64,000 nt of DNA from Sphingobacteriales bacterium 46-32 (GCA_001898485.1 MKTY01000014.1:124001-188000); one strand, 5' to 3'; shown: positions 1-9,284, counted from the stretch's first letter. A program made the numbers and translations. The notes: generated by a model not told the origin, from the letters alone.

Positions 1-1
1 T

Positions 2-280
2 ATTTCCGGAGCGGTCAGTACAGAGATCACTCCCGGGGGTATTACCCAGGTCTACCGGGCACTGGAGCGGTCATTAAAGAGTTTTGGGGCTACTTTTCAG
101 AACGTGGTAAAAGAAAATCTGTATACAACCGATATAGAGGCTATGAAGCGAAATAACAATTCAAGAAAGGTATTTTATAAAAATGATTTTCCTGCTGCTA
201 CCTGGGTGCAGGTGTCACGATTATATATGCCCGAAGCGAAACTGGAGGTAGAACTTGTGGCGCATCTTCCGGGTAATTAA
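2..280 (+). CDS. RidA/YjgF family protein (C-terminal part)
   Basis: The window opens inside this gene; 92 codons remain before a TAA. RidA-family proteins are small trimeric enzymes that hydrolyse reactive enamine/imine intermediates from amino-acid metabolism. The visible part has the family's C-terminal half: a helix with an LKSFGATFQNVVKE-like stretch, the YTTDIEAM strand/helix, and the near-terminal run PAATWVQVSRL followed by acidic VEVEL-type residues, where the conserved Arg that binds the carboxylate normally sits. The 5' end and any signal peptide lie outside the window. The family call is firm; the substrate is unknown. Confidence 0.85.
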   Translation: MSGAVSTEITPGGITQVYRALERSLKSFGATFQNVVKENLYTTDIEAMKRNNNSRKVFYKNDFPAATWVQVSRLYMPEAKLEVELVAHLPGN

Positions 281-334
281 AATTAGCGGCTGATCAGTAA
301 TTGGCTTGCAGTATTCAATTTTATATTTTTTTTG

Positions 335-1561
335 ATGATACGATTAACTTTTCTGCTTTTCTTCATACTGGTTACGGTCAGTAGTATTGAGTGTAAAGCT
401 CAAATGGCCTTGGAGCAATCAGCTTCTCTGAGTCAGGAAATAATAACCGGTGCCGACCAGACAGAGAAATATGTGCCTTATCTGAAAGGGAAACGGGTTG
501 GCATGGTGGCCAATCAAAGTTCTATCATCGGGGAGAAAAGCATCGTTGACAGTCTGCTGGCTCTTGGAATCAGGATTGTAAAAGTGTTTGGACCTGAGCA
601 TGGCTTCAGAGGTAATGCCAGTAATGGGGCTGTGGTAGGTGATGAAAAAGATGCAAAAACCGGCCTCCCTATTATTTCTTTATATGGCCGGAATGAGAAG
701 CCTACAAAAGAACAACTGGCGGGCATTGATATTATGGTCTTCGATATCCAGGATGTGGGTTGCCGGTATTATACCAATATCAATACGCTGGAGCATGTGA
801 TGGAGGCCTGTGCAGAAAATAACCTGGAATTGCTCATTCTGGACAGACCCAATCCTAATGGGTATGTGGTTGACGGACCAGTAATGACAGATGACAGATT
901 TAAATCGGCCATAGGCATACACTATACGCCTATGACCCATGGCATGACGATAGGGGAGTTTGCCCAATATCTTAACGGGGAAGGTTATCTCTCAAAGCCG
1001 TGTAAAATAAGGATCGTCAAAGTGGCCAATTACAATCATGATATGCCCTACGTACTGCCCGTTAAGCCCTCACCCAATCTGAATACACAACAGGCTGTAA
1101 TGCTTTTTCCCAGCCTGTGTATGTTTGAGGGAACGATGATCAATGAAGGCAGGGGTACTTATATGCCTTTTACTATTTTAGGTGCACCTGCCCTGAAAGA
1201 CAGTTATTCATTTTCCTACAAACCCGTAAGTATTCCGGGCATGAGTGAAAGCCCCCGTCATAAAGATGCCGTTTGTTATGGCCTCGATCTCCGCAAATAT
1301 GATGTTAACAAACTCCGGGAGAGCCGCCAGATCAATCTGTCTTGGTTAATTGAATTATACAACGCCTATCCGGATAAGGCCAATTTCTTTACCCCGGGTC
1401 GCGCCAACCAGGATATCTCGGCTTTTGACCTGCGCATAGGTACAGATCAGTTGAGAAAGCAGATTATCGCGGGAATGTCCGAAGCCGACATCCGCAAAAG
1501 CTGGGAACCCGGACTGCAGAAGTTTAAGGCAATACGGGCAAAGTATTTGCTGTACCCGTGA
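335..1561 (+). CDS. namZ: DUF1343 / NamZ-type exo-beta-N-acetylmuramidase, secreted
   Basis: This protein of 408 residues matches the DUF1343 family, whose Bacillus member NamZ removes terminal N-acetylmuramic acid from peptidoglycan fragments. Residues 1-23 form a hydrophobic signal peptide, so it should act in the periplasm. Family landmarks are GKRVGMVANQSS (about 52-63), the highly conserved GPEHGFRG (86-93) that carries acidic and His residues expected in the active site, DIQDVGCRYYT, LDRPNPNG and EGRGT. A TTG codon directly precedes the ATG; I chose the ATG. The gene stands alone, about 50 bp after the RidA gene. A role in cell-wall recycling or scavenging is inferred from the family. 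Confidence 0.88.
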   Translation: MIRLTFLLFFILVTVSSIECKAQMALEQSASLSQEIITGADQTEKYVPYLKGKRVGMVANQSSIIGEKSIVDSLLALGIRIVKVFGPEHGFRGNASNGAVVGDEKDAKTGLPIISLYGRNEKPTKEQLAGIDIMVFDIQDVGCRYYTNINTLEHVMEACAENNLELLILDRPNPNGYVVDGPVMTDDRFKSAIGIHYTPMTHGMTIGEFAQYLNGEGYLSKPCKIRIVKVANYNHDMPYVLPVKPSPNLNTQQAVMLFPSLCMFEGTMINEGRGTYMPFTILGAPALKDSYSFSYKPVSIPGMSESPRHKDAVCYGLDLRKYDVNKLRESRQINLSWLIELYNAYPDKANFFTPGRANQDISAFDLRIGTDQLRKQIIAGMSEADIRKSWEPGLQKFKAIRAKYLLYP

Positions 1562-1691
1562 CCCTCTGCCAATAGGAGTTGCTGAGCCCCTGCAATACAG
1601 TATTCTGCTGCTAATAAAACTTCCTCCCCCTCGATTAGAAGCGGCAAACTGCAGCGATAATCGTTAAACCGCGTAATTAAGGTTTATGAAT

Positions 1692-1699
1692 TATATTTG
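1692..1699 (+). promoter_or_regulatory. candidate promoter -7 box (TATATTTG)
   Basis: TATATTTG fits the Bacteroidota TAnnTTTG -7 consensus and lies 29 bp before the LytTR regulator start. No clear TTG -33 element stands at the usual spacing, so this is a single-box call. Confidence 0.45.
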
Positions 1700-1728
1700 A
1701 ATTCTACACTCATTATAATCTTTCCCGG

Positions 1729-2436
1729 ATGGACAATATGATCAGCTGTATGGTGGTGGACGACGATGAAATAGACCGGCTGACGACTGTCTCTTTTTTA
1801 AAAGATTACTCATTTGTGGAGATGCAGGGTATTTTTGAATCGCCCGTAGACGCACTCGCAGCTGCACAAAAAAATACTCCGGATGTGCTGTTTTTAGATA
1901 TTGATATGCCGGAGATGAACGGTTTGGAATTACGAAAACAGTTACTGCATATTCCTGCCTGCGTATTCATTACATCTTATCCGGATTATGCGGTGGAAGG
2001 ATTTGAAATGGCCGCGCTTGATTTTTTAGTTAAACCGTTAACAGCTGCACGCTTTTCCAGTATGATGCAGCGGCTTCGCCAGCATGCGGCAATCCGTCAG
2101 AAAGCAGCCTTGCTGGAGCATACACTTGGAGGAGATACCATTTTTATAAAGGATGGTACGGAGCAGGTGAAGTTGCAACTACATGATATTATTTACCTGG
2201 AAGCCCTCAAAGATTATACCTGCGTTGTGACCGCTTCCGGGAAATATACCGTGCTTTCGCCGCTGGGGAGCTTTATTAAAGGAAACGCTTTCAACAATTT
2301 TGTCCGCATTCACCGGAGTTATGCTGTGCAAAAACATTTCATAAAAAGAGTAGGGGCTGCCCATGTACAGGTAAATGAGATCATACTGCCGGTGGGCAGA
2401 GTGTATAAAGAGGCGCTTAAAACAATTATATCATAA
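1729..2436 (+). CDS. LytTR-family response regulator
   Basis: The protein has 235 residues: an N-terminal receiver domain (about 5-120) and a C-terminal LytTR DNA-binding domain (about 135-233). Receiver residues are all present: the acidic triplet D11-D13, phosphoacceptor D57 in the FLDIDMPEMNG loop, T82 and K102 in LVKP. The LytTR part has typical FIKDGTEQVKL, IIYLEALKDYT and FVRIHRSYAV strands. The TPR histidine kinase gene starts 8 bp downstream, so the pair is almost certainly co-transcribed and acts as a two-component system. Target genes are not evident; the protease/lectin operon lies convergently next door. Confidence 0.93.
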   Translation: MDNMISCMVVDDDEIDRLTTVSFLKDYSFVEMQGIFESPVDALAAAQKNTPDVLFLDIDMPEMNGLELRKQLLHIPACVFITSYPDYAVEGFEMAALDFLVKPLTAARFSSMMQRLRQHAAIRQKAALLEHTLGGDTIFIKDGTEQVKLQLHDIIYLEALKDYTCVVTASGKYTVLSPLGSFIKGNAFNNFVRIHRSYAVQKHFIKRVGAAHVQVNEIILPVGRVYKEALKTIIS

Positions 2437-2444
2437 ATGCTTTT

Positions 2445-4475
2445 ATGAAGAATATCGTTTTGCTGATATCCTGCTTTTTTACTGCAGTGGTTTGGGGCCG
2501 GCAAAACAATAGCCGTACTACCGACTCATTGAAGCAGCAATTGCTTTCAGCAAAAAGAGATTCTTCACAGTGTAAAATTTTAAACCAGTTGGCGGAGCTG
2601 CATTTTCAGCTTGATCCGGAAATGACAATTGAATATGCCAGACAGGCATTGCGACTGGCGGATGAAATACGATGGGAATACGGAGCAGCAACCTCAAATG
2701 CCCTGCTGGGGAAAGCTTGTATCCAGACTGGTAATTATGACACGGCAATTATCTTTCTTAAAAAAGCATATGCATATTATAAAAAAGCCGGCAATAAAGA
2801 TAAAATGGCTTTTCAGCTGGGCAATATAGGCGTAACACAGGTTACACAGAAGAAATATCCCGAAGCGCAATCCACATTTTTTGAGGCATTAAAGATCGCC
2901 GATGAGCTGCATCTCAATGGGTTGAAAGCCCGTGTGCTCAATTCTATATCCTATGTATACGATATGCAGCTGGACTACGACAAAGCACTTCAATATGCAC
3001 AACAGTCATTACAGTTGCTCGAAACGCTCAACGATAGCGGCGCAGTGGCAGATATTTACCGGCGCATTGGCAGTGTGTACGGATCAAAAAATGACACCGC
3101 GAATGCAGACAAATACCTGAAAAAAGCGCTGGCTATTTTTGAAAATGAAGGGTATAGGATCGGCATAGCCGATGTGTATCAGGAACTGGCCTTACTTCAC
3201 CAGCAAAATCTTCCACTCGCACTAGAGTACCGGTTAAAAGCTGAAAAAATATTCAATGCAGACTCTCTGTTAAACACCATGTCTATTACAAATGGCGGAG
3301 AGATTGGTTATATCTATTTCAGGTTTCTTAAACAGGATAGCCTGCGCGCACTACCGGGTGCCCAAAAACTGCTGCCGGCAGGTACCCGGGATTTGCAACA
3401 AAAATCAATCTATTATTTCCAAAAGGCTTTGAAAGAATGCCGCGAAAACGGACATATACTGCTGGAAGCCGACTTGTCGGCAAAGTATGCTGAACTGATG
3501 GTATATACAGGTAATTATAAAGAGGCGTATGCATTAAAATCATTCTCCACCGCCGTAAAAGATTCTGCTTTTACCCAGGAAAACAGGAACCAGATAGCCG
3601 AAGCCGAATCAAAATACGAGATCGCGAAGAAAAATGAAGAGTTGGCGGTAAAGCAACTCACCATCGATCAGCAGAAGAGCCGGATGTGGTTGCTCGCCGC
3701 CGGAGTGGCATTCCTGCTCATCCTCGGTGCTGTGTTTTATCGTCAGAGTATTGTTCGCAAAAGAACCAATTCCGCTCTTCAGCAATTGAATAATGAATTA
3801 GATGAGGCCAATAAGATAAAAGCAAAATTCTTTGCGATACTGAGCCATGATCTTCGCAGCCCCATCGCCAACCTGATCAATTTTTTGACGCTGCAGAAAA
3901 GAAATCCCGGTATACTCACCGAAGCCCAGATTGCTGACCGTGAGAAAAAAATCGGTCAATCGGCAGAAAACCTGATGCAAACCATGGAGGCTGTTTTGCT
4001 ATGGAGCAAGGGACAGATGGAGCATTTTACACCGGATATTGACGCAGTTCCGGTCAGTGATTTATTTGATTACATTGATCGTTTTTTTGACGATAGGCGC
4101 ACTGCACAGTTTGATTTTTCGGGAGCAGACGGATTGGTTATACAAACCGATCTGCACTACCTGCAGACCATCATGCGCAATCTGACTGCTAATGCGGTAA
4201 ATGCGCTGCGTAACACTGACGGTGGTATCATCCGATGGAATGCCGCAACCAGGGCAGAGGGCATCCAGCTCACGATAACCGATAACGGCCCCGGTATTCC
4301 GCAGGATAAAATTCCGTATATCTTTCAGGATTCATCGGTATCTGGCGGACGACATGGTCTTGGGCTATCCATTGTTAAAGACCTTGCCCAGGCCATACAA
4401 TGCCGGATAACAGTACAATCAAACAGCAACGGAACAGTTTTTGCCCTGCTGTTTCCATCTCCCACATCTTCTTAA
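2445..4475 (+). CDS. TPR-containing sensor histidine kinase
   Basis: The protein has 676 residues. An N-terminal signal sequence (about 1-19) precedes a long periplasmic array of tetratricopeptide repeats (about 30-380, with phrases such as GNYDTAIIFLKKAYAYY and DYDKALQYAQQSLQL). A coiled stretch leads to one transmembrane helix (about 413-432). The kinase core follows: HisKA with the phosphoacceptor H468 in AILSHDLRSP, an N-box (NLTANAVNALR), G1 (DNGPGIP) and G2 (HGLGLSIV). It should phosphorylate the LytTR regulator encoded 8 bp upstream. LytTR regulators are often paired with His_kinase/LytS-type sensors, so a HisKA partner is a mild variation. The signal sensed is unknown. Confidence 0.92.
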   Translation: MKNIVLLISCFFTAVVWGRQNNSRTTDSLKQQLLSAKRDSSQCKILNQLAELHFQLDPEMTIEYARQALRLADEIRWEYGAATSNALLGKACIQTGNYDTAIIFLKKAYAYYKKAGNKDKMAFQLGNIGVTQVTQKKYPEAQSTFFEALKIADELHLNGLKARVLNSISYVYDMQLDYDKALQYAQQSLQLLETLNDSGAVADIYRRIGSVYGSKNDTANADKYLKKALAIFENEGYRIGIADVYQELALLHQQNLPLALEYRLKAEKIFNADSLLNTMSITNGGEIGYIYFRFLKQDSLRALPGAQKLLPAGTRDLQQKSIYYFQKALKECRENGHILLEADLSAKYAELMVYTGNYKEAYALKSFSTAVKDSAFTQENRNQIAEAESKYEIAKKNEELAVKQLTIDQQKSRMWLLAAGVAFLLILGAVFYRQSIVRKRTNSALQQLNNELDEANKIKAKFFAILSHDLRSPIANLINFLTLQKRNPGILTEAQIADREKKIGQSAENLMQTMEAVLLWSKGQMEHFTPDIDAVPVSDLFDYIDRFFDDRRTAQFDFSGADGLVIQTDLHYLQTIMRNLTANAVNALRNTDGGIIRWNAATRAEGIQLTITDNGPGIPQDKIPYIFQDSSVSGGRHGLGLSIVKDLAQAIQCRITVQSNSNGTVFALLFPSPTSS

Positions 4476-4491
4476 AAATTTACAGCATAGT

Positions 4492-5973
4492 CTAATTCTT
4501 TTTCTTCGGCTCCAGCATACGGGGCGACTTCTCATATAATTTATCTTCTCTCATTTTTGGTTGCTGTTCGGTTAAGCGCTCAAAACTGAATGTCTGCTCG
4601 GGCTCATAAGCGCCGTCCTCATAGGCTGGCTTGCGGAGTATAAAGAATTCTCCATTGTTTTTACTGTTCATATTACTCAGGCAGAGCGGCGAACTGGCGT
4701 TTTTATTCAGTATTACCCAACCCGGAGGAGATCCCTGATTTTGTGCGCGATAAGAAATTTTCCACTTTACATTGTCCTGGTTGGCCCAATCCCATTGTAT
4801 CACGGCTGTACCATCTGCAGTACCCTTGCCCGCAGCATTTATATACTTATTACTGTGCAGGGCACTAATCTGATAATCACCCCCACCAAGCTCCTGTATA
4901 AAAAATTTATGATTCCCCTGGTTTACAAAATCCCATTGTACCAGCCTGGCCCCATTTTCCATACTGATCCCTTCAATGGCCAGGTATTTGCCGGTTTGAT
5001 TTATCTTTATTTTATACCAGCCGGTCGTAATTGGGCTTACTCCCGTATTGGTAAATCTGTCTGGGTTGGAAATTTTGTTATCGAACACTGTTCCTGATTC
5101 TTTTACACTGTACTCCCGGTAAGTAACTGCCGGTAGTCCCGCATTAAAATAATAGGCCGTATTGATTGATTTTACATCGCCATCGCTGAAGAGGTATTTG
5201 CCTGGGCCGAATTCGCATTCGCTTACTGTATTTCCGCTCTTACACTTTATGACCGGTTTGCTGTTGTCGAGTGCAAAATCATATGCTCCATAATGCATAA
5301 TCGATTTATAGTCGTAAGCCCCGAGTGCATTGCCTGGTTCTATCTGAAAATTATGCCGGTTCTCTTTGGCAATATTGGAGGTGTCAATAACAATGTATTG
5401 ATCGCGGTCGTAGCGGCTTTGTTCGTGCCAAAAACCAAGCGAGTGGAGCAGTTCATGGGTGATGGTCCATTCGCCGCAATCGTAGGTAAGCCGGATTACC
5501 TGTTCGCCACCCACCCTGCCTACGGGCGATGTGCCGCCATGAAACCCCAGCTCCTGCGGACCCACCATTACAATCCGGATATAATCCTTTTCTGTAGTGC
5601 GTTTGATCAGCCGAAGGTTCGTGCTGTTGAGGCTTTGCAGCGAACTGAGTATCCGGTCGTATAGACTGGTGTTATACTTGTCTTTTACCGTGGAGTTTTG
5701 TTTGATGTTCTCATCTATTTCAACCGGCACATTTCCCCTGGGCCATATAAACCTGCTCCGGTCATTGGTTTGATAAAGCCTTAGGCTCTGCAACGTATTG
5801 CCCACCACTATATCGCCATTAAGGATATAATCTGTTCCGGCCAGTTTCACAAAATATGACTTTGGTGCATCCGTCATTGGTAACTGAAACTCTTTCTGGA
5901 TATAACCGTTTTGTGCCGACAAAGACAAAGTACTGCCCACAACAATCAGCAGGGAATGGATGAATCGTTTCAT
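4492..5973 (-). CDS. astacin-like (M12A) zinc metalloprotease with C-terminal ricin-type lectin domain
   Basis: This secreted protein has 493 residues, with a signal peptide at 1-20. The zinc site is H173-E-x-x-H177-x-x-x-x-x-H183 within HELLHSLGFWHEQ, the astacin signature, followed by the Met-turn SIMHYGA (about 224-230). A beta-trefoil with QxW-type repeats (VQWDFVNQGNHKF, IQWDWANQDNVKW) spans roughly 309-450, and a basic tail closes the protein. Its start codon overlaps the stop of the upstream lectin gene by 4 bp, so the two are translationally coupled. The trefoil resembles those of the upstream protein and may bind the same glycan. Substrate and export route are unknown; no clear type IX sorting domain is visible. 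Confidence 0.93.
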   Translation of the reverse strand: MKRFIHSLLIVVGSTLSLSAQNGYIQKEFQLPMTDAPKSYFVKLAGTDYILNGDIVVGNTLQSLRLYQTNDRSRFIWPRGNVPVEIDENIKQNSTVKDKYNTSLYDRILSSLQSLNSTNLRLIKRTTEKDYIRIVMVGPQELGFHGGTSPVGRVGGEQVIRLTYDCGEWTITHELLHSLGFWHEQSRYDRDQYIVIDTSNIAKENRHNFQIEPGNALGAYDYKSIMHYGAYDFALDNSKPVIKCKSGNTVSECEFGPGKYLFSDGDVKSINTAYYFNAGLPAVTYREYSVKESGTVFDNKISNPDRFTNTGVSPITTGWYKIKINQTGKYLAIEGISMENGARLVQWDFVNQGNHKFFIQELGGGDYQISALHSNKYINAAGKGTADGTAVIQWDWANQDNVKWKISYRAQNQGSPPGWVILNKNASSPLCLSNMNSKNNGEFFILRKPAYEDGAYEPEQTFSFERLTEQQPKMREDKLYEKSPRMLEPKKKN

Positions 5974-7592
5974 TGTTTTCTTTCTTTAGTGATGGTAAAA
6001 AATACATCGATCCAGTTATCGCTGCCATCCTCGTCCTGCAGGTTCACATGTACGAGGCATTGATTTGGAATATCGCTTACCAGAAATGTTTGGGTATTTG
6101 AAAATCGTCCGGCATCTACCTGGCTTTTCAGACAACTGCTGAGTACATTTTTTAGCAGAAAGTAATCATCTGCACCACCGGCCACAAAGGGCCCGGTACT
6201 GAAAGTGGTAGCTTCATCGGGAGGGCCACCCGGTTTAAAAGGTACCGTGCCAAACGACTTAAACGGATTGTTGACGTCAGCATCGCTCTCATTAAGTCCG
6301 TAAATTATTCTCACCCGGGCACCGGCTATTTCATCTGCGGGTATTGCCAGTTTCACATCAGCAGCCAGAAAGTCTACCACTCTTTTTTTGTCCATATCGA
6401 TGGGTATCGATTCTGGAATACTGAAAATGACGTTGGCTGTTTGATAATATTTATTCAGACTGAGACCATTTCTGTTGATCACCTGCACCTGTATCACACC
6501 AAAGATGTCCAGGTCTCCGCCATGTGGTACCGTAAGCCGGAGATTTTTAAGCGTAATGTATTCCGTAAAGGAATTAGCTCTTGCCGGCAGCAATGAAAAT
6601 GTTTGTGTGGCGGCTCCGGAAATAATCAGGGGCGTTCCTGCATTTTTGTTGTTGGGCCCGGCAGACAATTGCAGTCCCTTTCCGCTGGCAGCGCTCACGA
6701 TCCTGTATCCGTTGCCCACCGCATATAGCTTCCATTGCTGGTTGTCGCCATTTACGTTTTCCCATTGCTGCACCTGGGTGCCATCTTCTGTTTTACGATC
6801 CACCACATCGAGTAGTTTGTGACTGTGTACGGCGCTGATCTCATAATTACCGTTGGGTAGTTTTTTTAACTGAAAGAGGTGATTATTGCGGGGTAGCATG
6901 TCCCACTGTATTAACCGCATTCCATTGTTCATATCTTCCTCTCCTGCTATGGCCAGATATTTTCCGCTTTCATTGATACGAATTTTGTAGATTCCATCAG
7001 GCACATCTGCTGCAAGCTGTGGAGATATGGCAGATGTGCGGATATTTTCCTTTGACAGGGCAACCTGCGGTTGGGTTTCGATCAGGGGGCGGTCAGTTTC
7101 ATTTTTACGAAAAGTGAAATTCATAGCAGGAGCGTCGCTGTTGCAGATAAAATACGCACCATTAGCAGGGGTAGAGGTGGCTGCGTTGGATCCCGACAGA
7201 TACAGCCGCTGGCCATTTTGTATGCAGGTAACCGTATATCCCGTGGCAGATTTTTCGATCCGCCATTTCTGGTTATCCTGATTTTGCCAGTCCCACTGAA
7301 TAATTTTCGCACCACGTACAGCATTCCCTTCGGTGCTGATGTAGCGGCCGCTGTGAGCGGCTTTGATTGAATAAATATTATTTCCGATATTTTTCAGTAT
7401 AAACTTAAAATGCGCCTTGTATTCATTATCCCACTGAATAAGCATGGCTCCATTTGTTGTGGCAGCGCCAGCCACCGCCAGATATTTTCCAGTCTGGTTC
7501 ACCTTTATAAGGTATTCGCCATCAGTCAGGGGTTGTGCATATGCCGTTCCCGTAATACATAAGCAGCAAACCCAAAAGGTCACTTTATTCAT
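5970..7592 (-). CDS. secreted protein with two ricin-type beta-trefoils and an unknown C-terminal domain
   Basis: The protein has 540 residues, with a signal peptide at 1-19. Two RICIN-like trefoils occupy about 22-175 and 200-340, with repeated QW motifs (LIQWDNEY, IIQWDWQNQDNQKW, LIQWDMLPRNNH, VQQWENVNGDNQQW) and the recurring phrase IKxNxxGKYLA. The C-terminal 190 residues form a beta-rich domain I do not recognise (ITLKNLRLTVPHGG, then IPADEIAGARVRIIYGL). There is no catalytic motif. It overlaps the astacin gene by 4 bp downstream and the lipoprotein gene by 8 bp upstream. A carbohydrate-binding or adhesin role working with the protease is inferred. Confidence 0.85.
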   Translation of the reverse strand: MNKVTFWVCCLCITGTAYAQPLTDGEYLIKVNQTGKYLAVAGAATTNGAMLIQWDNEYKAHFKFILKNIGNNIYSIKAAHSGRYISTEGNAVRGAKIIQWDWQNQDNQKWRIEKSATGYTVTCIQNGQRLYLSGSNAATSTPANGAYFICNSDAPAMNFTFRKNETDRPLIETQPQVALSKENIRTSAISPQLAADVPDGIYKIRINESGKYLAIAGEEDMNNGMRLIQWDMLPRNNHLFQLKKLPNGNYEISAVHSHKLLDVVDRKTEDGTQVQQWENVNGDNQQWKLYAVGNGYRIVSAASGKGLQLSAGPNNKNAGTPLIISGAATQTFSLLPARANSFTEYITLKNLRLTVPHGGDLDIFGVIQVQVINRNGLSLNKYYQTANVIFSIPESIPIDMDKKRVVDFLAADVKLAIPADEIAGARVRIIYGLNESDADVNNPFKSFGTVPFKPGGPPDEATTFSTGPFVAGGADDYFLLKNVLSSCLKSQVDAGRFSNTQTFLVSDIPNQCLVHVNLQDEDGSDNWIDVFFTITKERKQ

Positions 7593-8112
7593 GGAAATAA
7601 AATTTACCGTCTGTTATTTTTATAGAATCTCCCGCATTCCCTATCAGTAGTCCTTCAAACAAGGCTTCCAGGATGGCCGGACTTTTCTGCATTTTGACAA
7701 TTTGGGTATGAAATGAAAAGCCCAGCACGTTTCCGTAGAGATAATGTTCATCACTTAAATTGGCCAGTTGCACTTCGCACAAATCTTTATTTCCTGGCAC
7801 AAAATCGAATACTCCTGGTTCGCTGACATTGTAGAGATTAAGGTTAAATGTTTGTTCCGTTTTATCAGCCGGGCCATATTTCCCCGATATAATAATCGCA
7901 TTATTGTAACCCTTTGGGTGAACGATGCCTGTAATGTCATGATCAGCCTTCCATTCGATGCCATTCACTTTCATGGTTAGATAATTTTGATCCTCCCTGG
8001 CAGATGTGGCAACCGGAGATATCGTTTTAGTATCGCCTGAATCCGGCGAACCACAGGCTGTGATAACGGCCAGCAGAAAAAGCAAACAATACGAACCTGG
8101 TAAATTGCGCAT
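7585..8112 (-). CDS. small lipoprotein, DUF6252-like, function unknown
   Basis: I chose the ATG at 8112, which gives 175 residues with a lipoprotein signal and lipobox ending at C20 (VITAC). An in-frame start at 8142 would add ten polar residues and overlap the neighbour. The mature part is beta-rich: it begins LTMKVNGIEWKAD, a phrase common in Bacteroidota outer-membrane lipoproteins of the DUF6252 type. It ends 8 bp inside the lectin gene and starts 10 bp after the lipocalin-like gene, so it belongs to the same operon. The function is unknown. Confidence 0.78.
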   Translation of the reverse strand: MRNLPGSYCLLFLLAVITACGSPDSGDTKTISPVATSAREDQNYLTMKVNGIEWKADHDITGIVHPKGYNNAIIISGKYGPADKTEQTFNLNLYNVSEPGVFDFVPGNKDLCEVQLANLSDEHYLYGNVLGFSFHTQIVKMQKSPAILEALFEGLLIGNAGDSIKITDGKFYFHE

Positions 8113-8122
8113 AGTAATGGTT

Positions 8123-8566
8123 TTAGACTCTTTGGTATACAATCGTTATTTTTTTAACCCGGGTATTGGTCTCCTTATTTTCTGCTTCTGTATAAACATG
8201 CACCATCGTAACCGTATTTGCTCTGAAGGAAAGTGTATAGACAGTACCGCCGGTATTAAGCTTCTTATCGGTGCTGGTAGTGACCGTTAACCTGTTTCCT
8301 TCCAGTTTCCAGACAGCTTTGCTCATCTTATCCACTATTTCGCAGCCCGCAGGCGATTGGGTGTAATGCGTACCATTTGCTTTAAAAATGTAAGTGGTGC
8401 CGGCGGTGCAGGGTAAACCTTTCTCCATGGTCTTTTGCAGGTCTTCTTTTTTTCCATCTGTATATTCCAGTGTGGTGGACACTCTTTTCCATGATCCCGT
8501 AATACTTTGACAAAATCCTGCTGAATACAGCAACGTGCAGAATGTGGTAATCAGAATTTGTTTCAC
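8123..8566 (-). CDS. lipocalin-like secreted protein
   Basis: The protein has 147 residues, with an N-terminal signal peptide (about 1-19) ending near GFCQS. The mature protein starts with the lipocalin-like opening ITGSWKRVSTTLEYTDGKKE and contains alternating beta strands with a Cys pair (about C53 and C75) and a WKLEGNRLTVTTS strand, the usual pattern of Lipocalin_4/5-type domains. These bind or sense small hydrophobic ligands, but no ligand can be inferred here. It sits 10 bp from both neighbours inside the minus-strand secretion operon. Confidence 0.75.
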   Translation of the reverse strand: MKQILITTFCTLLYSAGFCQSITGSWKRVSTTLEYTDGKKEDLQKTMEKGLPCTAGTTYIFKANGTHYTQSPAGCEIVDKMSKAVWKLEGNRLTVTTSTDKKLNTGGTVYTLSFRANTVTMVHVYTEAENKETNTRVKKITIVYQRV

Positions 8567-8576
8567 TAGCGTGTTT

Positions 8577-9227
8577 TTAAGGAATCAATCCGTATTTTTC
8601 GATGATGGCTTTTCGTTTTTCCGGAAATCCCACCAGGCCAAATTTTTCGTGCAGAATTTTCATGCGTTGAGCAATGGAGGCGTCTTCGGGGCCAATTTTT
8701 TTCTCCTGCATTTCCGGGATGATTTTGTGAAAGAGTTCTTCCAGATAATCTTCGAAATTCTGGTTGAAATACATGTCTATTCCGCGAAAGGGTTTGTCTG
8801 TATTGTTGAAGAAGGTATGTACCATGCCCCGTGGCCGGAAATGCCATCCGCCGGCGGGTATCTCGTAAATAGTATCTTCCACCATCACCGTAGCGGTGCC
8901 ATTCAGTACATACATCAGCTCATCCAGCTCCTTATGGTAATGGGGAGCCGGTCCCATTTTTTTGGCCGCTACAGCGAACTCCACACAACTGAATTGCTTA
9001 TTTGTTTGAGCGCTCCTGACCCAGGTTCTGATATCAAGGCCTCCGGGGCCGGGTTGAAGAGGTTCCATGGGCGGGAGGTAAAAGGGCTTCAACTTTTCAA
9101 TGCCTGCGTTGCCCTGGTTTTTGCCTCTCGCCTCCACCGGCATCGAAAACAGGCTTAGTCCAGCTGTTGCCAGCAGCATCTGCTGAAGAGCAGTCCTGCG
9201 CGACTGATTATGATTTGATGTTGACAT
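8577..9227 (-). CDS. cupin-domain protein with Tat-like signal
   Basis: The protein has 216 residues. The N terminus carries SRRTALQ followed by a hydrophobic stretch and a SMPVEA cleavage region, which resembles a Tat signal. The central cupin has the metal set H96-x-H98, E103 and H137, in APHYHKELDELMYVLNG and then PRGMVHTFFNN. Cupins of this layout act as metal-dependent dioxygenases, isomerases or storage folds; the reaction is not predictable here. It is the first gene of the tight run 9227-4492: the next gene begins 10 bp on. The lipoprotein upstream is separated by 57 bp. Confidence 0.85.
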   Translation of the reverse strand: MSTSNHNQSRRTALQQMLLATAGLSLFSMPVEARGKNQGNAGIEKLKPFYLPPMEPLQPGPGGLDIRTWVRSAQTNKQFSCVEFAVAAKKMGPAPHYHKELDELMYVLNGTATVMVEDTIYEIPAGGWHFRPRGMVHTFFNNTDKPFRGIDMYFNQNFEDYLEELFHKIIPEMQEKKIGPEDASIAQRMKILHEKFGLVGFPEKRKAIIEKYGLIP

Positions 9228-9284
9228 GATATGAGTGTTAGAATGGATAATGTTTAACAGGTAATGGCAGCAATTCCAGTTTAT

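Noticed and set aside
8535-9158. 207-codon plus-strand frame opposite the cupin gene
   Set aside because: Antisense shadow of a gene with clear cupin metal residues on the minus strand.
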